Positions 32,063 to 41,458 are shown, counted from the stretch's first letter. The stretch is 64,000 nucleotides of DNA from an uncultured Trueperaceae bacterium (GCA_937907415.1 CALCHY010000339.1:1-64000), one strand, 5' to 3'. Translations and numbers: made by a program. The notes: generated by a model not told the origin, from the letters alone.

Positions 32063-33604
32063 TCAAGGAGCAGGGGTCGCGTGGGCGCGACTGGGCAGGG
32101 TCGCCAAGGAGACCAGCGCCCCGATCACGGCAACGACGCCCATGCCGAGCAGCACCAGCCTGAAGCCATGCGTGAACGACTCGGCGATGGCAGCTCGAGC
32201 CTCGCCCACTTGGGCTTGGGTCAACGACCCGGGCAACGCCATGCCCGCCAGGTCGTTGCGGCTGGCGAGGAGCGTGGCCTGCGCGCTGCCTGGCAGGTCG
32301 GAGCGCGCGAGTTGCACCGTCAGCTCGTCGCCGAACGCCGAGAGCATGACCATGCCGAGCAGCCCGATGGCGAGCAGGCCAGCCACCCGCGAGACGGCGT
32401 TGTTGATGCCGGAGGCCGTACCAGCAAGCGCTTCTGGCGCTGCGGCCATGACGGTGGTCGTGAGGGGCGCCACTAGCAGCGCCATGCCTGCGCCCATGAC
32501 AGTCATCGGCAGCGTGACGCTGACGAGGAAGTTCGGCACGCCTCCAAGTAATACGAAGAGTACGAACGCGAACGCCGTCAGCAACGCACCTCCTGCGATG
32601 GGCGCGCGCGGCCCGACGCGGTCATAGAGGTGCCCCGACCAGCTGGACGCCAAGAACAGGAGGATCACGAGGGGCAGGCCGGCAGCGCCAGCTGCCGCGG
32701 CGGAGAAGCCCCTCACCTGGATGAGGTACATGGGCAGGAAGAAGCTAAGGCCGGCCAGGTTGGCGTACAGGAGCAAGGTGACCAAGTTGATGCCGCTGAA
32801 CACGCGCGAGCGGAAGAGCCCGAGGGGCACCATCGGAGAGCTGGACCGTGCTTCGACGAAGACGAACGCTACCAACAGCGCGATCCCACCGGCGCCAGCC
32901 GCGATGATAACGGGGTCGGTCCAGCTGCGCGCCGGCGCCTCGAGCAGCGCGTAGACCGCACCGCCAAGGCCGAGCGTTGCCAATGCAGCACCTAGGTAAT
33001 CAAGGCGAGCAACTGCGTTTGCGTCGCGGCTCTCCGGCACGCGGCGGGCGGTCAACAGCAGCGCTACTGAAGCGATGGGTACGTTGATGAAGAAGATCCA
33101 GCGCCACGAGAACGCGTCGATGAGCCAACCCCCGAGGATCGGGCCGCCTGCCACTGCGATCGCGGAGTACGCCGACCAGCGGCCGATGGCCGCGCCACGC
33201 GCCCCTTCTGAGAAGTTGGCGTTTATCAAGGCGAGGCTTCCCGGGGTGAGGAGCGCCCCGCCCACGCCCTGGAGGGCCCGGGCCGCGATTAGCTGTTGGA
33301 CGTCGCCCGCCAGACCGCACCAAGTGGAGGCGAGCGTGAAGACGATCATGCCGGCCATGAACATGCGCTTGCGCCCGAGGTGGTCGCCTAGCGAGCCGCC
33401 AAGCATGAGCAGTGCGGCTAGGAACAGGGTGTAGCCGTTGATCACCCACTGCACGTCGACGACGCTCGCGCCGAGCGACGCCTGCAGTGCGGGCAGTGCA
33501 ACGTTGACCGTCGTGCCGTCGAGGAAGACCATGCTGGACCCGAGCACTGCAGCAAGCAGCACCGCCGGGCCGGCATCACGCTCCGGCACGTGGGCAGATG
33601 TCAT
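32063..33604 (-). CDS. DHA2-family MFS multidrug exporter (EmrB/QacA type)
   Basis: 513 aa with 14 predicted membrane helices. Motif A is GGSLGDHLGRKRMF after helix 2, the opening VFLDGTTVNVALPALQASLG carries the helix-1 acidic residue typical of DHA2 pumps, and motif C-like AVAGGPILGGWLID marks an antiporter. ATG 33604 (MTSAHVPE) is preferred to a TTG two codons upstream. No regulator is adjacent, although the metal ATPase lies 24 bp upstream on the same strand, so the two may be co-transcribed. A hairpin (CTTGGC-N7-GCCAAG, 32027-32045) follows the stop. Confidence 0.9.
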   Translation of the reverse strand: MTSAHVPERDAGPAVLLAAVLGSSMVFLDGTTVNVALPALQASLGASVVDVQWVINGYTLFLAALLMLGGSLGDHLGRKRMFMAGMIVFTLASTWCGLAGDVQQLIAARALQGVGGALLTPGSLALINANFSEGARGAAIGRWSAYSAIAVAGGPILGGWLIDAFSWRWIFFINVPIASVALLLTARRVPESRDANAVARLDYLGAALATLGLGGAVYALLEAPARSWTDPVIIAAGAGGIALLVAFVFVEARSSSPMVPLGLFRSRVFSGINLVTLLLYANLAGLSFFLPMYLIQVRGFSAAAAGAAGLPLVILLFLASSWSGHLYDRVGPRAPIAGGALLTAFAFVLFVLLGGVPNFLVSVTLPMTVMGAGMALLVAPLTTTVMAAAPEALAGTASGINNAVSRVAGLLAIGLLGMVMLSAFGDELTVQLARSDLPGSAQATLLASRNDLAGMALPGSLTQAQVGEARAAIAESFTHGFRLVLLGMGVVAVIGALVSLATLPSRAHATPAP

Positions 33605-33627
33605 GCCCAAGCATGCGCCAGTAGTGG

Positions 33628-36030
33628 CTACGCCGCTGTGACGCCCCGACCCCTGAAGCGCAGCAGCCTGAGGGCGTTGCCGACGACAACCAGGGTGCTT
33701 GACTCGTGGATGACCACCGCGACCCCGATGCTGGCCAGCCCGAAGAGGGCGCTTGGCACGAGCAGCGCGATGACGCCGAGGCTAACGAACAAGTTCTGCA
33801 AGATCATGCGCTTGCTAGCGCGCGAGAGGGAGATGGCGTACGGCAGTTTGCTGAGGTCGTCGGCCATAAGCGCAACGTCTGCGGTCTCGAGGGCGACTGC
33901 GCTGCCCGCCCCGCCCATGGCAACGGCAACGTCGGCTGCAGCCATGGCCGGGGCATCGTTGATGCCGTCGCCCACGACGATCACGCGAGTGTAGCGCGCA
34001 CGCAGCTCACGTACGAGGCGCGCTTTGTCTTCCGGGAGGAGCGCGGCATGTACTTCGTCAAGGCCTAGTTCGGCGCCCACTGCGAGTGCGACCCGCTCGT
34101 TGTCGCCGGTCAGCATGACGAGGTGCTTGATGCCTTGGCGACGCAGGCTGGCGATCGCGGTGGCCGCCTCGGGCCTAGGCTCGTCCCGCACGGCGAGAAT
34201 GCCGGAGATCACCGGGGTGTTCTGGCCGTCGCCGACCGCCACGAACATGGTCGTCTTGCCGCGCTGCTCGAGCGCAGCGGCGCTCGTCTCTGCGGCTGGA
34301 GTCAGTTCAACGCCCGTCGCGGCCAATTGCGCACGGTTGCCAACGATCACGGCTGCGCCATCGACGCGCCCGGTCAGGCCGTGGCCAGCGCGGTGAGCGA
34401 AGTCGATGACGTTCGCAGTGGCAACGCCGCGCTCTGCTGCCCCCTGTAGCACCGCGGTGGCCAGCGGGTGGGTGCTGCGGCTCTCAAGTGCTGCCGCCAG
34501 CCGCAACAGCTGATTCTCGTCCATGCCGAGAGGCACGACGTCCGTTAGTTGCGGCCGCCCGCGCGTGAGCGTGCCCGTCTTGTCGAACACGACAACGTCG
34601 GCCAAACCAGCGTTCTCGAGGTGCGCCCCGCCCTTGATGAGCACGCCGCTACGGGCGCCGCGGGCGATGCCTGCCAGGACCGCAGACGGCGTGGCAAGCG
34701 CGAGGGCGCATGGGCTAGAGGCGACTAGGAGCACCATGGCGCGCATGAAGCTCTCCTCGAACGGCGCCCCGAAGAGCGGCGGAAGCGCGATGAGCAGCAC
34801 GGTAGCGCCGAGGACGGTGGGGGAGAAGACCCGCTGGAACCGCTCCGTGAGGCGGTGGCTTGGGGCCTTGGCGCTCTGCGCCGACTCGACGGCCTTGATC
34901 ACGCGCGCCAACGTTGTGTCTTCAGGGTCGCGGCTCGTTGTCACTTCTAGGGCGCCGTCAGCGTTGATGGTGCCAGCGTAGACCTCGTCACCCACGCCCT
35001 TGGCGGTGGGCATGCTCTCGCCCGTGATGGGCGCCTGGTCGACGTGGCTCGCGCCGCCGACTACCTGCCCGTCCGCCGGGATGCGCTCGCCTGGCCGCAC
35101 GATGACGATGTCGCCGATCCGCAACTGCTCGATCGGTAGCTCGGTCTCCACGCCGCCTCTGCGAACGCACGCGAACTTGGGCGTGAGGCCGCCGAGGGCG
35201 CGGATGGCGCCGCGAGCGCGGTTCATGGCGAGGTGCTCGAGCGCATGACCGAGGCTGAAGAGGAAGAGGAGGAGCGCGCCCTCGGCCCAGGAGCCGAGGC
35301 TGGCCGCACCCAACGCCGCCACCACCATGAGCAGGTCGATGTCGAAACGTCCCCTGACGGCGGCCCGCAGCGCGTGGTTGGTGGCGTGCCAGCCGCCCGC
35401 CGCGTACGCGAGCAGGTAGGCGCTCAGCCACGCCCAACTCGGCGCACCGGCGGTTTGCAGGCCAAAGCCGACGACGAGCGCCGCGCCAGCGCAGAGGCTC
35501 AGCCGCAAGTCCGCTGGTAGGCGCCAGCTGCCAGCCGAGGCCTTGTCCGCAACTCCGGCCTGGTCGACTGAGCTGGGCGCCGTTGGTGTTTGCAGCACGC
35601 GGTAACCGAGCCCTTCGATGGCGGAAACCACGCTCGCCGGTTGCGCCACGCTGTTGTCCAGTGTGAGGAGCAGTTTCTCCGTCGCGTAGTTGGCCCGCGC
35701 GTCGAAGACGCCTGCGATGCGACCGGTTACGGCAGACACCTTGGCGGCGCAGTCGCTGCAGTGCAACCCGGCCAGCCGGTACTGGTGGTGCTCGAAGCGC
35801 GCGCTCACGCTCGCGCCAGCCTCCGCGGCCAGGAGCTCGAGCTCAGCTGGTGCCAAGTTCGCGGCGTCGTAGTCGACGTTCACGACGGCCGTGCCAGTCG
35901 CGCTCTCGAGCTGCGCGGCCCGCACCCCGGCGCTGGCTGCTATGGCCTCGGTGAGGCGGCGAGTGCAAGCGTCCTCCGCTGCCCCGTGGCCGGGCAGGAG
36001 TTGCTGGACTTCGAACCTCGCGATCGCCAT
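33628..36030 (-). CDS. P1B-4-like heavy-metal-transporting ATPase with N-terminal HMA domain
   Basis: 800 aa from ATG 36030 (AGGAGGTG upstream); longer starts would include the operator. Residues about 1-75 are a cysteine-poor ferredoxin-like domain, and a second HMA-like domain has LHCSDCAAK. Then come the transport helices with SPC (Ser439-Cys441, VASSPCALALATP) in place of CPC, phospho-Asp483 in [18 protein letters not shown], and helix 8 HESSTLVVVGNALRLL. SPC plus HE(G/S)xT is the hallmark of the P1B-4 group (Co2+, Fe2+ or Zn2+ exporters such as CoaT, PfeT, CtpD). N-terminal HMA domains are not usual in that group. The SmtB-type repressor upstream points to Zn2+/Co2+/Cd2+. Confidence 0.9.
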   Translation of the reverse strand: MAIARFEVQQLLPGHGAAEDACTRRLTEAIAASAGVRAAQLESATGTAVVNVDYDAANLAPAELELLAAEAGASVSARFEHHQYRLAGLHCSDCAAKVSAVTGRIAGVFDARANYATEKLLLTLDNSVAQPASVVSAIEGLGYRVLQTPTAPSSVDQAGVADKASAGSWRLPADLRLSLCAGAALVVGFGLQTAGAPSWAWLSAYLLAYAAGGWHATNHALRAAVRGRFDIDLLMVVAALGAASLGSWAEGALLLFLFSLGHALEHLAMNRARGAIRALGGLTPKFACVRRGGVETELPIEQLRIGDIVIVRPGERIPADGQVVGGASHVDQAPITGESMPTAKGVGDEVYAGTINADGALEVTTSRDPEDTTLARVIKAVESAQSAKAPSHRLTERFQRVFSPTVLGATVLLIALPPLFGAPFEESFMRAMVLLVASSPCALALATPSAVLAGIARGARSGVLIKGGAHLENAGLADVVVFDKTGTLTRGRPQLTDVVPLGMDENQLLRLAAALESRSTHPLATAVLQGAAERGVATANVIDFAHRAGHGLTGRVDGAAVIVGNRAQLAATGVELTPAAETSAAALEQRGKTTMFVAVGDGQNTPVISGILAVRDEPRPEAATAIASLRRQGIKHLVMLTGDNERVALAVGAELGLDEVHAALLPEDKARLVRELRARYTRVIVVGDGINDAPAMAAADVAVAMGGAGSAVALETADVALMADDLSKLPYAISLSRASKRMILQNLFVSLGVIALLVPSALFGLASIGVAVVIHESSTLVVVGNALRLLRFRGRGVTAA

Positions 36031-36061
36031 GCGCGCCGCACCTCCTGGCTGGCGCCCAAGT

Positions 36062-36085
36062 ATATATGACGAATCGTTCATATAT
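36062..36085 (-). promoter_or_regulatory. ArsR/SmtB-type operator before the metal ATPase
   Basis: ATATATGA and TCATATAT are perfect 8-bp inverted arms around an 8-bp centre CGAATCGT, a 24-bp site of the AT-rich SmtB/CzrA class. It lies between the repressor gene and the ATPase start codon. Confidence 0.82.
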
Positions 36086-36153
36086 CTAGCCCGATGCCAC
36101 ACTTGGTCGGCTAGCGCTCCGGTGCGTGCAGTGCCGCCTGCCCGCTGGCGCCC

Positions 36154-36504
36154 TCAGGCCTCGCGGCTATGCGACAAGACCGCTTCAAGCATGGCGCCAA
36201 CGTGCTCGTCCGCCAGCCGGTAGTACACGTGGCGGCCGCGCTTCGTGTGGCACACGAGTCTTGCAGAGCGCAGCGTACGCAACTGGTGGCTGACGGCAGA
36301 CTGCTCGAGCTCGAGCGCGTCGACGATCTGGTGAACGCACACCTCACCAAGGCGCAGTAAACCCAGGATCCGCACCCGCGTTGGGTCAGCGAAGCCCTTC
36401 GAGAGGCGCACCGCCTCGTCGACTAACCCGGCAGGGAGCACCGCCCCCGCCAACGCGGCCGCGCTCAAGTGGCAGGGTTGGTTGCTCGGGAGAACGTCAG
36501 GCAT
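36154..36504 (-). CDS. ArsR/SmtB-family metal-sensing repressor with an intact alpha-5 zinc site
   Basis: 116 aa. The winged helix is clear (FADPTRVRILGLLRLGEVCVHQIVDALELEQSAVSHQLRTLRSARLVCHTKRGRHVYYRLADEHV). The C-terminal helix LADEHVGAMLEAVLSHSREA has Asp, His(+2), His(+13) and Glu(+16), the exact spacing of the alpha-5 Zn2+ ligands of SmtB (D104/H106/H117/E120). The N-terminal Cys-His (QPCHLS) resembles ZiaR-type tails. The family comes off DNA when Zn2+, Co2+ or Cd2+ binds. ATG 36504 overlaps the TGA of the dioxygenase-hydrolase fusion by one base, so it is translated from that transcript. It should control the operator at 36062-36085 and the ATPase. Confidence 0.92.
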   Translation of the reverse strand: MPDVLPSNQPCHLSAAALAGAVLPAGLVDEAVRLSKGFADPTRVRILGLLRLGEVCVHQIVDALELEQSAVSHQLRTLRSARLVCHTKRGRHVYYRLADEHVGAMLEAVLSHSREA

Positions 36505-38066
36505 CAGTCGGCGCCGCCAAGCCAGGCCCGCAGCACTACCTCGTCTTCCGGACCGAGGTAGTGCCCGCCTGGCACGGTCGTGACCTGCAGGTCGGCGCCG
36601 GCCGCCGCTAAGTAGTCCGCGAGGAGGGTGTCGGCGTGGCCGCGCAGGAGGTGGTCGCCCACGCCCTGCAGCATGAGCGCGCGCTTGCCGCTCAGGTCGA
36701 CGGTGGCAGGCAGCCCGAACGGCGCCACCGTGCGCAGTAACGCGGCGGCCGCGAAGGCGGTCGGGTTGCGGGCCAAAGTCGCCGCGCCGATGTGCGCCCC
36801 GTTGCTGTAACCAAGGATGGTAACGCGCTGCGGGTCGAAGCCGTACCACTCCGCCGCCTCCGTCACGAAGCGCGCCAAGGCGTCGGCCTCGTGGTCGAGT
36901 TCGGCCTGGTCGAAACTGCCGTCCGGCCTGCGCGCGAAGAAGCGCAGCACCTCCTCGCCCGTGGAGCGGCCACGCGGCGCCAGCAGGCTGGCCCCGCCTC
37001 CCACGCGCCTAACCAGCGGCAGGAGTTGCGTCTCGCTGCCTCCGCTCCCGTGAAGCAACAGCAGCGTTGCTCCGCTACTGCCCGGCACGTAACGGTGCGT
37101 CCAGCCGAGGTCGCGCTCCGGCCTCCGCGTGGCGCCAGGCGGCGCGAAGTGCGGCATGACGACCTCGACGTCTGCCCGCTTGGCCTCGAGCTCTGGTGGC
37201 AACGTGAGGTGCGTGCCTAGTTCGTCCAGCGTCTCGTCCAAGGTCATTCCTGGCCCCTCGGTGGCCAGCTCGATGAGGCCGCCGCCGGGCTCCCGGAAGT
37301 AGATGCTCTGGAAGTAACCGTGTTCTCGCACGTTCGAGATCTCGAGGCCGTGAAGTAGCACCGCCTCGTACGCCTGCCATAGCGCAGCTTCGTCGGGCAC
37401 GCTGAAAGCTACATGTTGGATGCTCCCGGCGCCGTCCGAACTCGACCAGAAGCCGTGCACGTCGCGCACCGCGACCTGGCCGCGCCCCTCCACACCAGGG
37501 GCCAGGCGATAAGTGGTGATCGCGCCGTCGGAGCCGCCGCGGTTGAACCCAAGCAACTCCTCCAGCACGGCGCCCGTGGCGGCGGCGTGCTCCGTCCACA
37601 GGGTCACGGAAGCTATGCCCCTCACCTGCGCGGCGGCTGGCACGGGAGAGCCGGACCACGGGGCTGCGGCTGGCCCTAGCTTGGTGCCGATCAACACGAT
37701 AGGCAGGCCGTCAGGGTCGCTGAACCCGAGGCGCGTTTCGCCGCCGGTCACCGTCGGGCCCGTGAACTTCACGCCGTGCTCGATGAGCCGCGAGGTCCAG
37801 TAACCTATGGCGTCGAGCGGCACGGCCAGCCCGACCTCCGCCGCCTGGCCGTGCCCGCGCCTGCCGCTGGCCCCGTCCGGCCAGGCGAAGAACGTGAGCA
37901 GGCTGCCTGGGCTACCTGCGCCATCGCCGTAGAACAAGTGAAGCACGTCCCCGTCGTTGTGACTGACGGTCTGCTTCACGAGCCTGAGACCTAGCAAACC
38001 CGTATAGAAGTCGACGTTCGCCTGAACCCTGCCCGTGATGCCGGTCACATGATGAATCCCTGGCAT
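36504..38066 (-). CDS. Fused ring-cleaving dioxygenase (MhqO-like) and carboxylesterase (MhqD-like)
   Basis: 520 aa, two enzymes in one chain. Residues 1-310 contain two VOC repeats of an MhqO-type extradiol dioxygenase; metal ligands are likely His6 (IHHVTG), the His of IQHVAFSV and the Glu of GGLIELATEGPG. Residues about 320-520 form an alpha/beta hydrolase of the phospholipase/carboxylesterase type with nucleophile Ser421 (GYSNGAH), an Asp in the GVGDHLLRGHAD region and His502 (PGGHYLG). In Bacillus the two activities are separate mhqO and mhqD genes induced by quinones. TAAGCT ends 6 nt before ATG 38066, so it may be leaderless. The one-base overlap with arsR is unusual. Confidence 0.9.
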   Translation of the reverse strand: MPGIHHVTGITGRVQANVDFYTGLLGLRLVKQTVSHNDGDVLHLFYGDGAGSPGSLLTFFAWPDGASGRRGHGQAAEVGLAVPLDAIGYWTSRLIEHGVKFTGPTVTGGETRLGFSDPDGLPIVLIGTKLGPAAAPWSGSPVPAAAQVRGIASVTLWTEHAAATGAVLEELLGFNRGGSDGAITTYRLAPGVEGRGQVAVRDVHGFWSSSDGAGSIQHVAFSVPDEAALWQAYEAVLLHGLEISNVREHGYFQSIYFREPGGGLIELATEGPGMTLDETLDELGTHLTLPPELEAKRADVEVVMPHFAPPGATRRPERDLGWTHRYVPGSSGATLLLLHGSGGSETQLLPLVRRVGGGASLLAPRGRSTGEEVLRFFARRPDGSFDQAELDHEADALARFVTEAAEWYGFDPQRVTILGYSNGAHIGAATLARNPTAFAAAALLRTVAPFGLPATVDLSGKRALMLQGVGDHLLRGHADTLLADYLAAAGADLQVTTVPGGHYLGPEDEVVLRAWLGGAD

Positions 38067-38092
38067 GCGCAGAGCTTACCCGCGTCGAGCCC

Positions 38093-38968
38093 TCAGCGCC
38101 GTACGGAGGGGTCGAGGACGTCTCTGAGACCGTCACCCAACAAGTTGAAGCCGAGCACGGCGAGGGTGATGGTTACGCCGGGGGAGAAGGCCATCAGGGG
38201 TTGCACGGCCAGCCATAACTGGGCGTCAGAGAGCATGCCTCCCCACTCAGGCGCGGGCGCCTGCACGCCGAGCCCGAGGAACGAGAGGCCGGAGGCCACT
38301 AGCAAGGTGGAGCCGCTGCGGAGAGTGGCGTAGACCAAGATGGGCGCGATGACCTGCGGAACGACGTGCCTGCCCATTACCTGCAGCCGCTGCATGCCGA
38401 GAGCGTTGGCAGCCTCGATGAAGGCGCGGCTCTTCACCTCAAGAGTCGAGCCGCGTGCGAGGCGCGCGAACACCGGAATGCCGAAGACCGCGGACGCGAA
38501 CACGACCGGCCCAACTCCTGGCCCCGTCAGTGTAACGAGCCCGATGGCGATGAGGATGCCTGGGAACGCCAAGAGCACGTCGACCAGGCGCATCGAGAGG
38601 TTGTCGAACCAGCCGCCGAGAAAGCCAGCGAGGACCCCCCAGCTGCCCCCGACGAGCGCGCCGATGAGGGTAGCGGCGAGGCCGATGGTCACGGAGTAGC
38701 GTGCGCCAGCCAAGATGCGGCTCAAAGTGTCGCGCCCGAACGCGTCCGTGCCCAACCAGTGCTCTGCGGTGCTGCCGGCAGCCAGATGCGCGTAGTTCGG
38801 CGCAGAGGGCGAATAGGGCGCTATCCAAGGCCCAACCACCGCGAGGGTGACGAACATGCCCGTAAGGACGAGGCCAACGGAGCCGCTGCGGTGGTGCAAC
38901 AGCTTGCCAAACGTGCTCCGTGAGAAGGCGGACTTCGCCCGCTTGGCGGGCGCTACTCTCTCAGTCAT
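38093..38968 (-). CDS. Dipeptide/oligopeptide-type ABC permease (DppC-like)
   Basis: 291 aa, an N-terminal OppC-type helix followed by five transmembrane helices. The GTDAFGRDTLSRILAGARYSVTIGL block is the DppC/OppC signature, and the EAA loop reads EAANALGMQRLQVMGRHVVPQVIAP. The ATG overlaps the DppB stop by 8 bp. Part of an A-B-C operon. No DppD/DppF ATPases are in the window, so the motor must be encoded elsewhere. Confidence 0.94.
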   Translation of the reverse strand: MTERVAPAKRAKSAFSRSTFGKLLHHRSGSVGLVLTGMFVTLAVVGPWIAPYSPSAPNYAHLAAGSTAEHWLGTDAFGRDTLSRILAGARYSVTIGLAATLIGALVGGSWGVLAGFLGGWFDNLSMRLVDVLLAFPGILIAIGLVTLTGPGVGPVVFASAVFGIPVFARLARGSTLEVKSRAFIEAANALGMQRLQVMGRHVVPQVIAPILVYATLRSGSTLLVASGLSFLGLGVQAPAPEWGGMLSDAQLWLAVQPLMAFSPGVTITLAVLGFNLLGDGLRDVLDPSVRR

Positions 38969-39881
38969 AAGTGATCCGTGGGTCTATCAGCCCGTAGAGG
39001 ACATCCACTATCAGGTTGATGGCGATGAACTGCAGGGCGAACACGAGCATGAGGCCTTGCACGGCGGGGTAATCGCGCGCCTCGACCGACTGGATGAGCA
39101 ACCAGCCCAATCCGTGGTAATTGAAGACGGTCTCTACTATGACCGTGCCGGAGAGGAGGAAGCCGAACTGCAGGCCCACGATGGTAATCACGGGGATGAG
39201 GGAGTTGCGCAGGGCGTGTTTGTTAACAACGCGCGCCCGCGAGAGGCCCTTGGCCGTGGCCGTGCGAACGTAGTCGTTGCCGATCGTCTCAAGCAAGCTC
39301 GAGCGTGCGAAGCGCGCGATGGTACCTAGGCTAGCGACGGCCAGCGTAGCGGTAGGTAGCACGAGCCCCTTAACGCTGACGCTGCCGGCTACCGGCAGCA
39401 CCCGCAACTTCACGGCGAAGAGATAGATGAGCAAGATACCGAGGAAGAACGCTGGCGTGCTGATGCCTAGCACAGACACGGAAGTGATTCCGAGGTCGAC
39501 GATGGAGTTGCGCTTGCGGGCCGCCATTATGCCTAGCAGCACGCCGAGTAGGGTTGCAACGGTGATGGCTAAGCTGGCCAGCACGAGCGTTGCTCGAAAG
39601 TGTTGTGTGAGGAGCGTGCTAACCGGCATCCTGGCGCGAAACGACATGCCGAGGTCGCCTCGCGCCAGGCCGGAGACGAAGTATCCGAACTGCTCAGGAA
39701 GGGAGCGGTCGAGGCCCATCTGTACCCTGACCGCCTGTACCGTTGCGGCGTCGGCGTCCACCCCCGCGTAAAGGCGTGCCGGGTCGCCGGGCAGCGCCCT
39801 CACGAAGAAGAAGATGAGGATGATGACGCCGATGAGGGTCGGGACGGCCTGCATCAGGCGCCTCAGAGTGTATTGCGGCAC
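38961..39881 (-). CDS. Dipeptide/oligopeptide-type ABC permease (DppB-like)
   Basis: 306 aa, six helices. The start YTLRRLMQAVPTLIGVIILIFFFVRALPGDPARLYAG is the standard DppB opening with the PGDP motif. The EAA loop is RTATAKGLSRARVVNKHALRNSLIPVITIVG. Lies 36 bp after the binding-protein gene and overlaps dppC. Together they form the channel for peptides, glutathione-like compounds, nickel or other family 5 solutes. Confidence 0.94.
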   Translation of the reverse strand: MPQYTLRRLMQAVPTLIGVIILIFFFVRALPGDPARLYAGVDADAATVQAVRVQMGLDRSLPEQFGYFVSGLARGDLGMSFRARMPVSTLLTQHFRATLVLASLAITVATLLGVLLGIMAARKRNSIVDLGITSVSVLGISTPAFFLGILLIYLFAVKLRVLPVAGSVSVKGLVLPTATLAVASLGTIARFARSSLLETIGNDYVRTATAKGLSRARVVNKHALRNSLIPVITIVGLQFGFLLSGTVIVETVFNYHGLGWLLIQSVEARDYPAVQGLMLVFALQFIAINLIVDVLYGLIDPRITYD

Positions 39882-39917
39882 GCGAGTCCGTCCCGGCCCT
39901 TTGGGCTCAGCTGGTCA

Positions 39918-41447
39918 TCACTTGAGTTCGGCGCGGCGGGCGTCGACAGTGTTGTCCGGCGCGTAGGCCACACCAGAGAGCGTCGCGGCGCGGCCTGCGA
40001 CGGAGTCAGGACTGTAGAGGAAGACCCAAGGGGCATCCTGCCAGATGATGCCAAGCGCCTCTGCGTACAGTGCGGCGCGCGTTTCTTGGTCGCCGGTCGC
40101 GCGGGCGTCGCTCACGAGCGTTTCGACCTCGTCGTTCTCGTAGAAGCTCCAGTTGTTGGAGGCAGGCGGGAACGAGGCCTTGGTAAAGGAGGTGGTGATA
40201 GCCAAATCGGCGTCACCAGTCGAGGAGCTGGCTCCAACGAGCGCGGCCTCCGTTGGGTTCTCGTCGACAGGCTTGAAGAGCTGGTCGACAAGCGCTCCTC
40301 GCTCCTGCTGATCGAGGGTCATGCGCACGCCAACTAGGGAGAACATCTGCTGCAGCACTTGGCCCACGGTGCGGTACTCATCGCCAGTGAAGGTAAGGAC
40401 CTTCATTTCGAAGCCGTTCGGGTAGCCAGCCTCTGCGAGCAGCGAACGGGCCTTCTCTGGGTCGTAGGTGTAAGCGGGTTGCTCTGCGTAGCCGAAAGTG
40501 GCGGCTGGGATGGGCGCTGTCATGACGGTGGCAAGCCCGGCAACGGCCACGTTCACGAGTTGTTCCTTGTCGATGGCGTAGTTGAGGGCGTGACGCACGC
40601 GCACGTCGTTGAACGGCGCCTTGGTGGTGTTCAGTTGCAGGATGCGGAGGAAGTTCGTCTTGGTGCTCACTACGTCAAGGCCCTGAGCTGCCTGGATGAC
40701 GGGCACGAGCTGCGGCGGGAGCGCCTCGATGAACTGCACTTCACCTGATTGCAGCATCGCCACGCGCGTCGCGGCGTTGGTAACGACGATGAACTCAAGG
40801 CCGTCGACCTTGGCGGTCTCGCCCCAGTAGTCGGCGTTGCGCTCGACGACCACGCTTTGACCTTCTGCCCAGCTGACGAACTTGAATGGGCCGGTACCAA
40901 CTGGATGACGTGCGAGGTCGTCAGGGTACTGGGTGAGGGACGCCGGGCTAGCGATCCGCGCGTTGCTAGTGCCAAGCAGGTAGATGAAGGCCCCGTTCGG
41001 CTGCTTGAGGTTGATGCGCACCTCGAGGTCGCCGAGTACGTCGATGGTAGCGATGTCCTTCAGTTGGCTGCGGCCGCGTGCGCCGCTGTTGTCCGGGTCG
41101 AGCACCCACTCGTAGTAGGTCTTGACCGCGTCAGCGTTGAACGGCGTGCCGTCGTGGAAGGTGACGCCCGGGCGCAGGGTGAAGGTGTATGCGGTCGCGT
41201 CGTCGTTCGAGCTCCACGACTCGGCGAGCTCGGTTACGAGTTCACCGTCGAGGAAGCCGACGAGGCCCTCGAACATGGTGCGAATGACGGCCGCGTCTGG
41301 CAAGCCTGTCGCTTCGGCGGGTTGCAGACTGTTAGGCGCTAGGGCGGTAGCCAGGCGCACGTTGCCAGCTGCGAACACGGTCCCGCCGAGCAGTAGCGCT
41401 GCGGCGGTTGCGGCTGCGAGGAACTTTCGGGGGAAGTGGAACGACAT
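39918..41447 (-). CDS. Family 5 extracellular solute-binding protein (peptide-type)
   Basis: 509 aa, with signal peptide (FPRKFLAAATAAALLLGGTVFA). The SBP_bac_5 signature ELAESWSSNDDATAYTFTLRPGVTFHDGTPFNADAVK is present, as are the later NDVRVRHALNYAIDKEQLV and GTGPFKFVSWAEGQ. No lipobox, so soluble in the periplasm. GAGGAGG upstream of ATG 41447. The nitrilase gene lies 11 bp upstream. The overall pattern resembles GsiB-type proteins, but the solute is not known. The linked amidase suggests an amide or peptide-like substrate. Confidence 0.93.
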   Translation of the reverse strand: MSFHFPRKFLAAATAAALLLGGTVFAAGNVRLATALAPNSLQPAEATGLPDAAVIRTMFEGLVGFLDGELVTELAESWSSNDDATAYTFTLRPGVTFHDGTPFNADAVKTYYEWVLDPDNSGARGRSQLKDIATIDVLGDLEVRINLKQPNGAFIYLLGTSNARIASPASLTQYPDDLARHPVGTGPFKFVSWAEGQSVVVERNADYWGETAKVDGLEFIVVTNAATRVAMLQSGEVQFIEALPPQLVPVIQAAQGLDVVSTKTNFLRILQLNTTKAPFNDVRVRHALNYAIDKEQLVNVAVAGLATVMTAPIPAATFGYAEQPAYTYDPEKARSLLAEAGYPNGFEMKVLTFTGDEYRTVGQVLQQMFSLVGVRMTLDQQERGALVDQLFKPVDENPTEAALVGASSSTGDADLAITTSFTKASFPPASNNWSFYENDEVETLVSDARATGDQETRAALYAEALGIIWQDAPWVFLYSPDSVAGRAATLSGVAYAPDNTVDARRAELK

Positions 41448-41458
41448 TCGTGGCCTCC

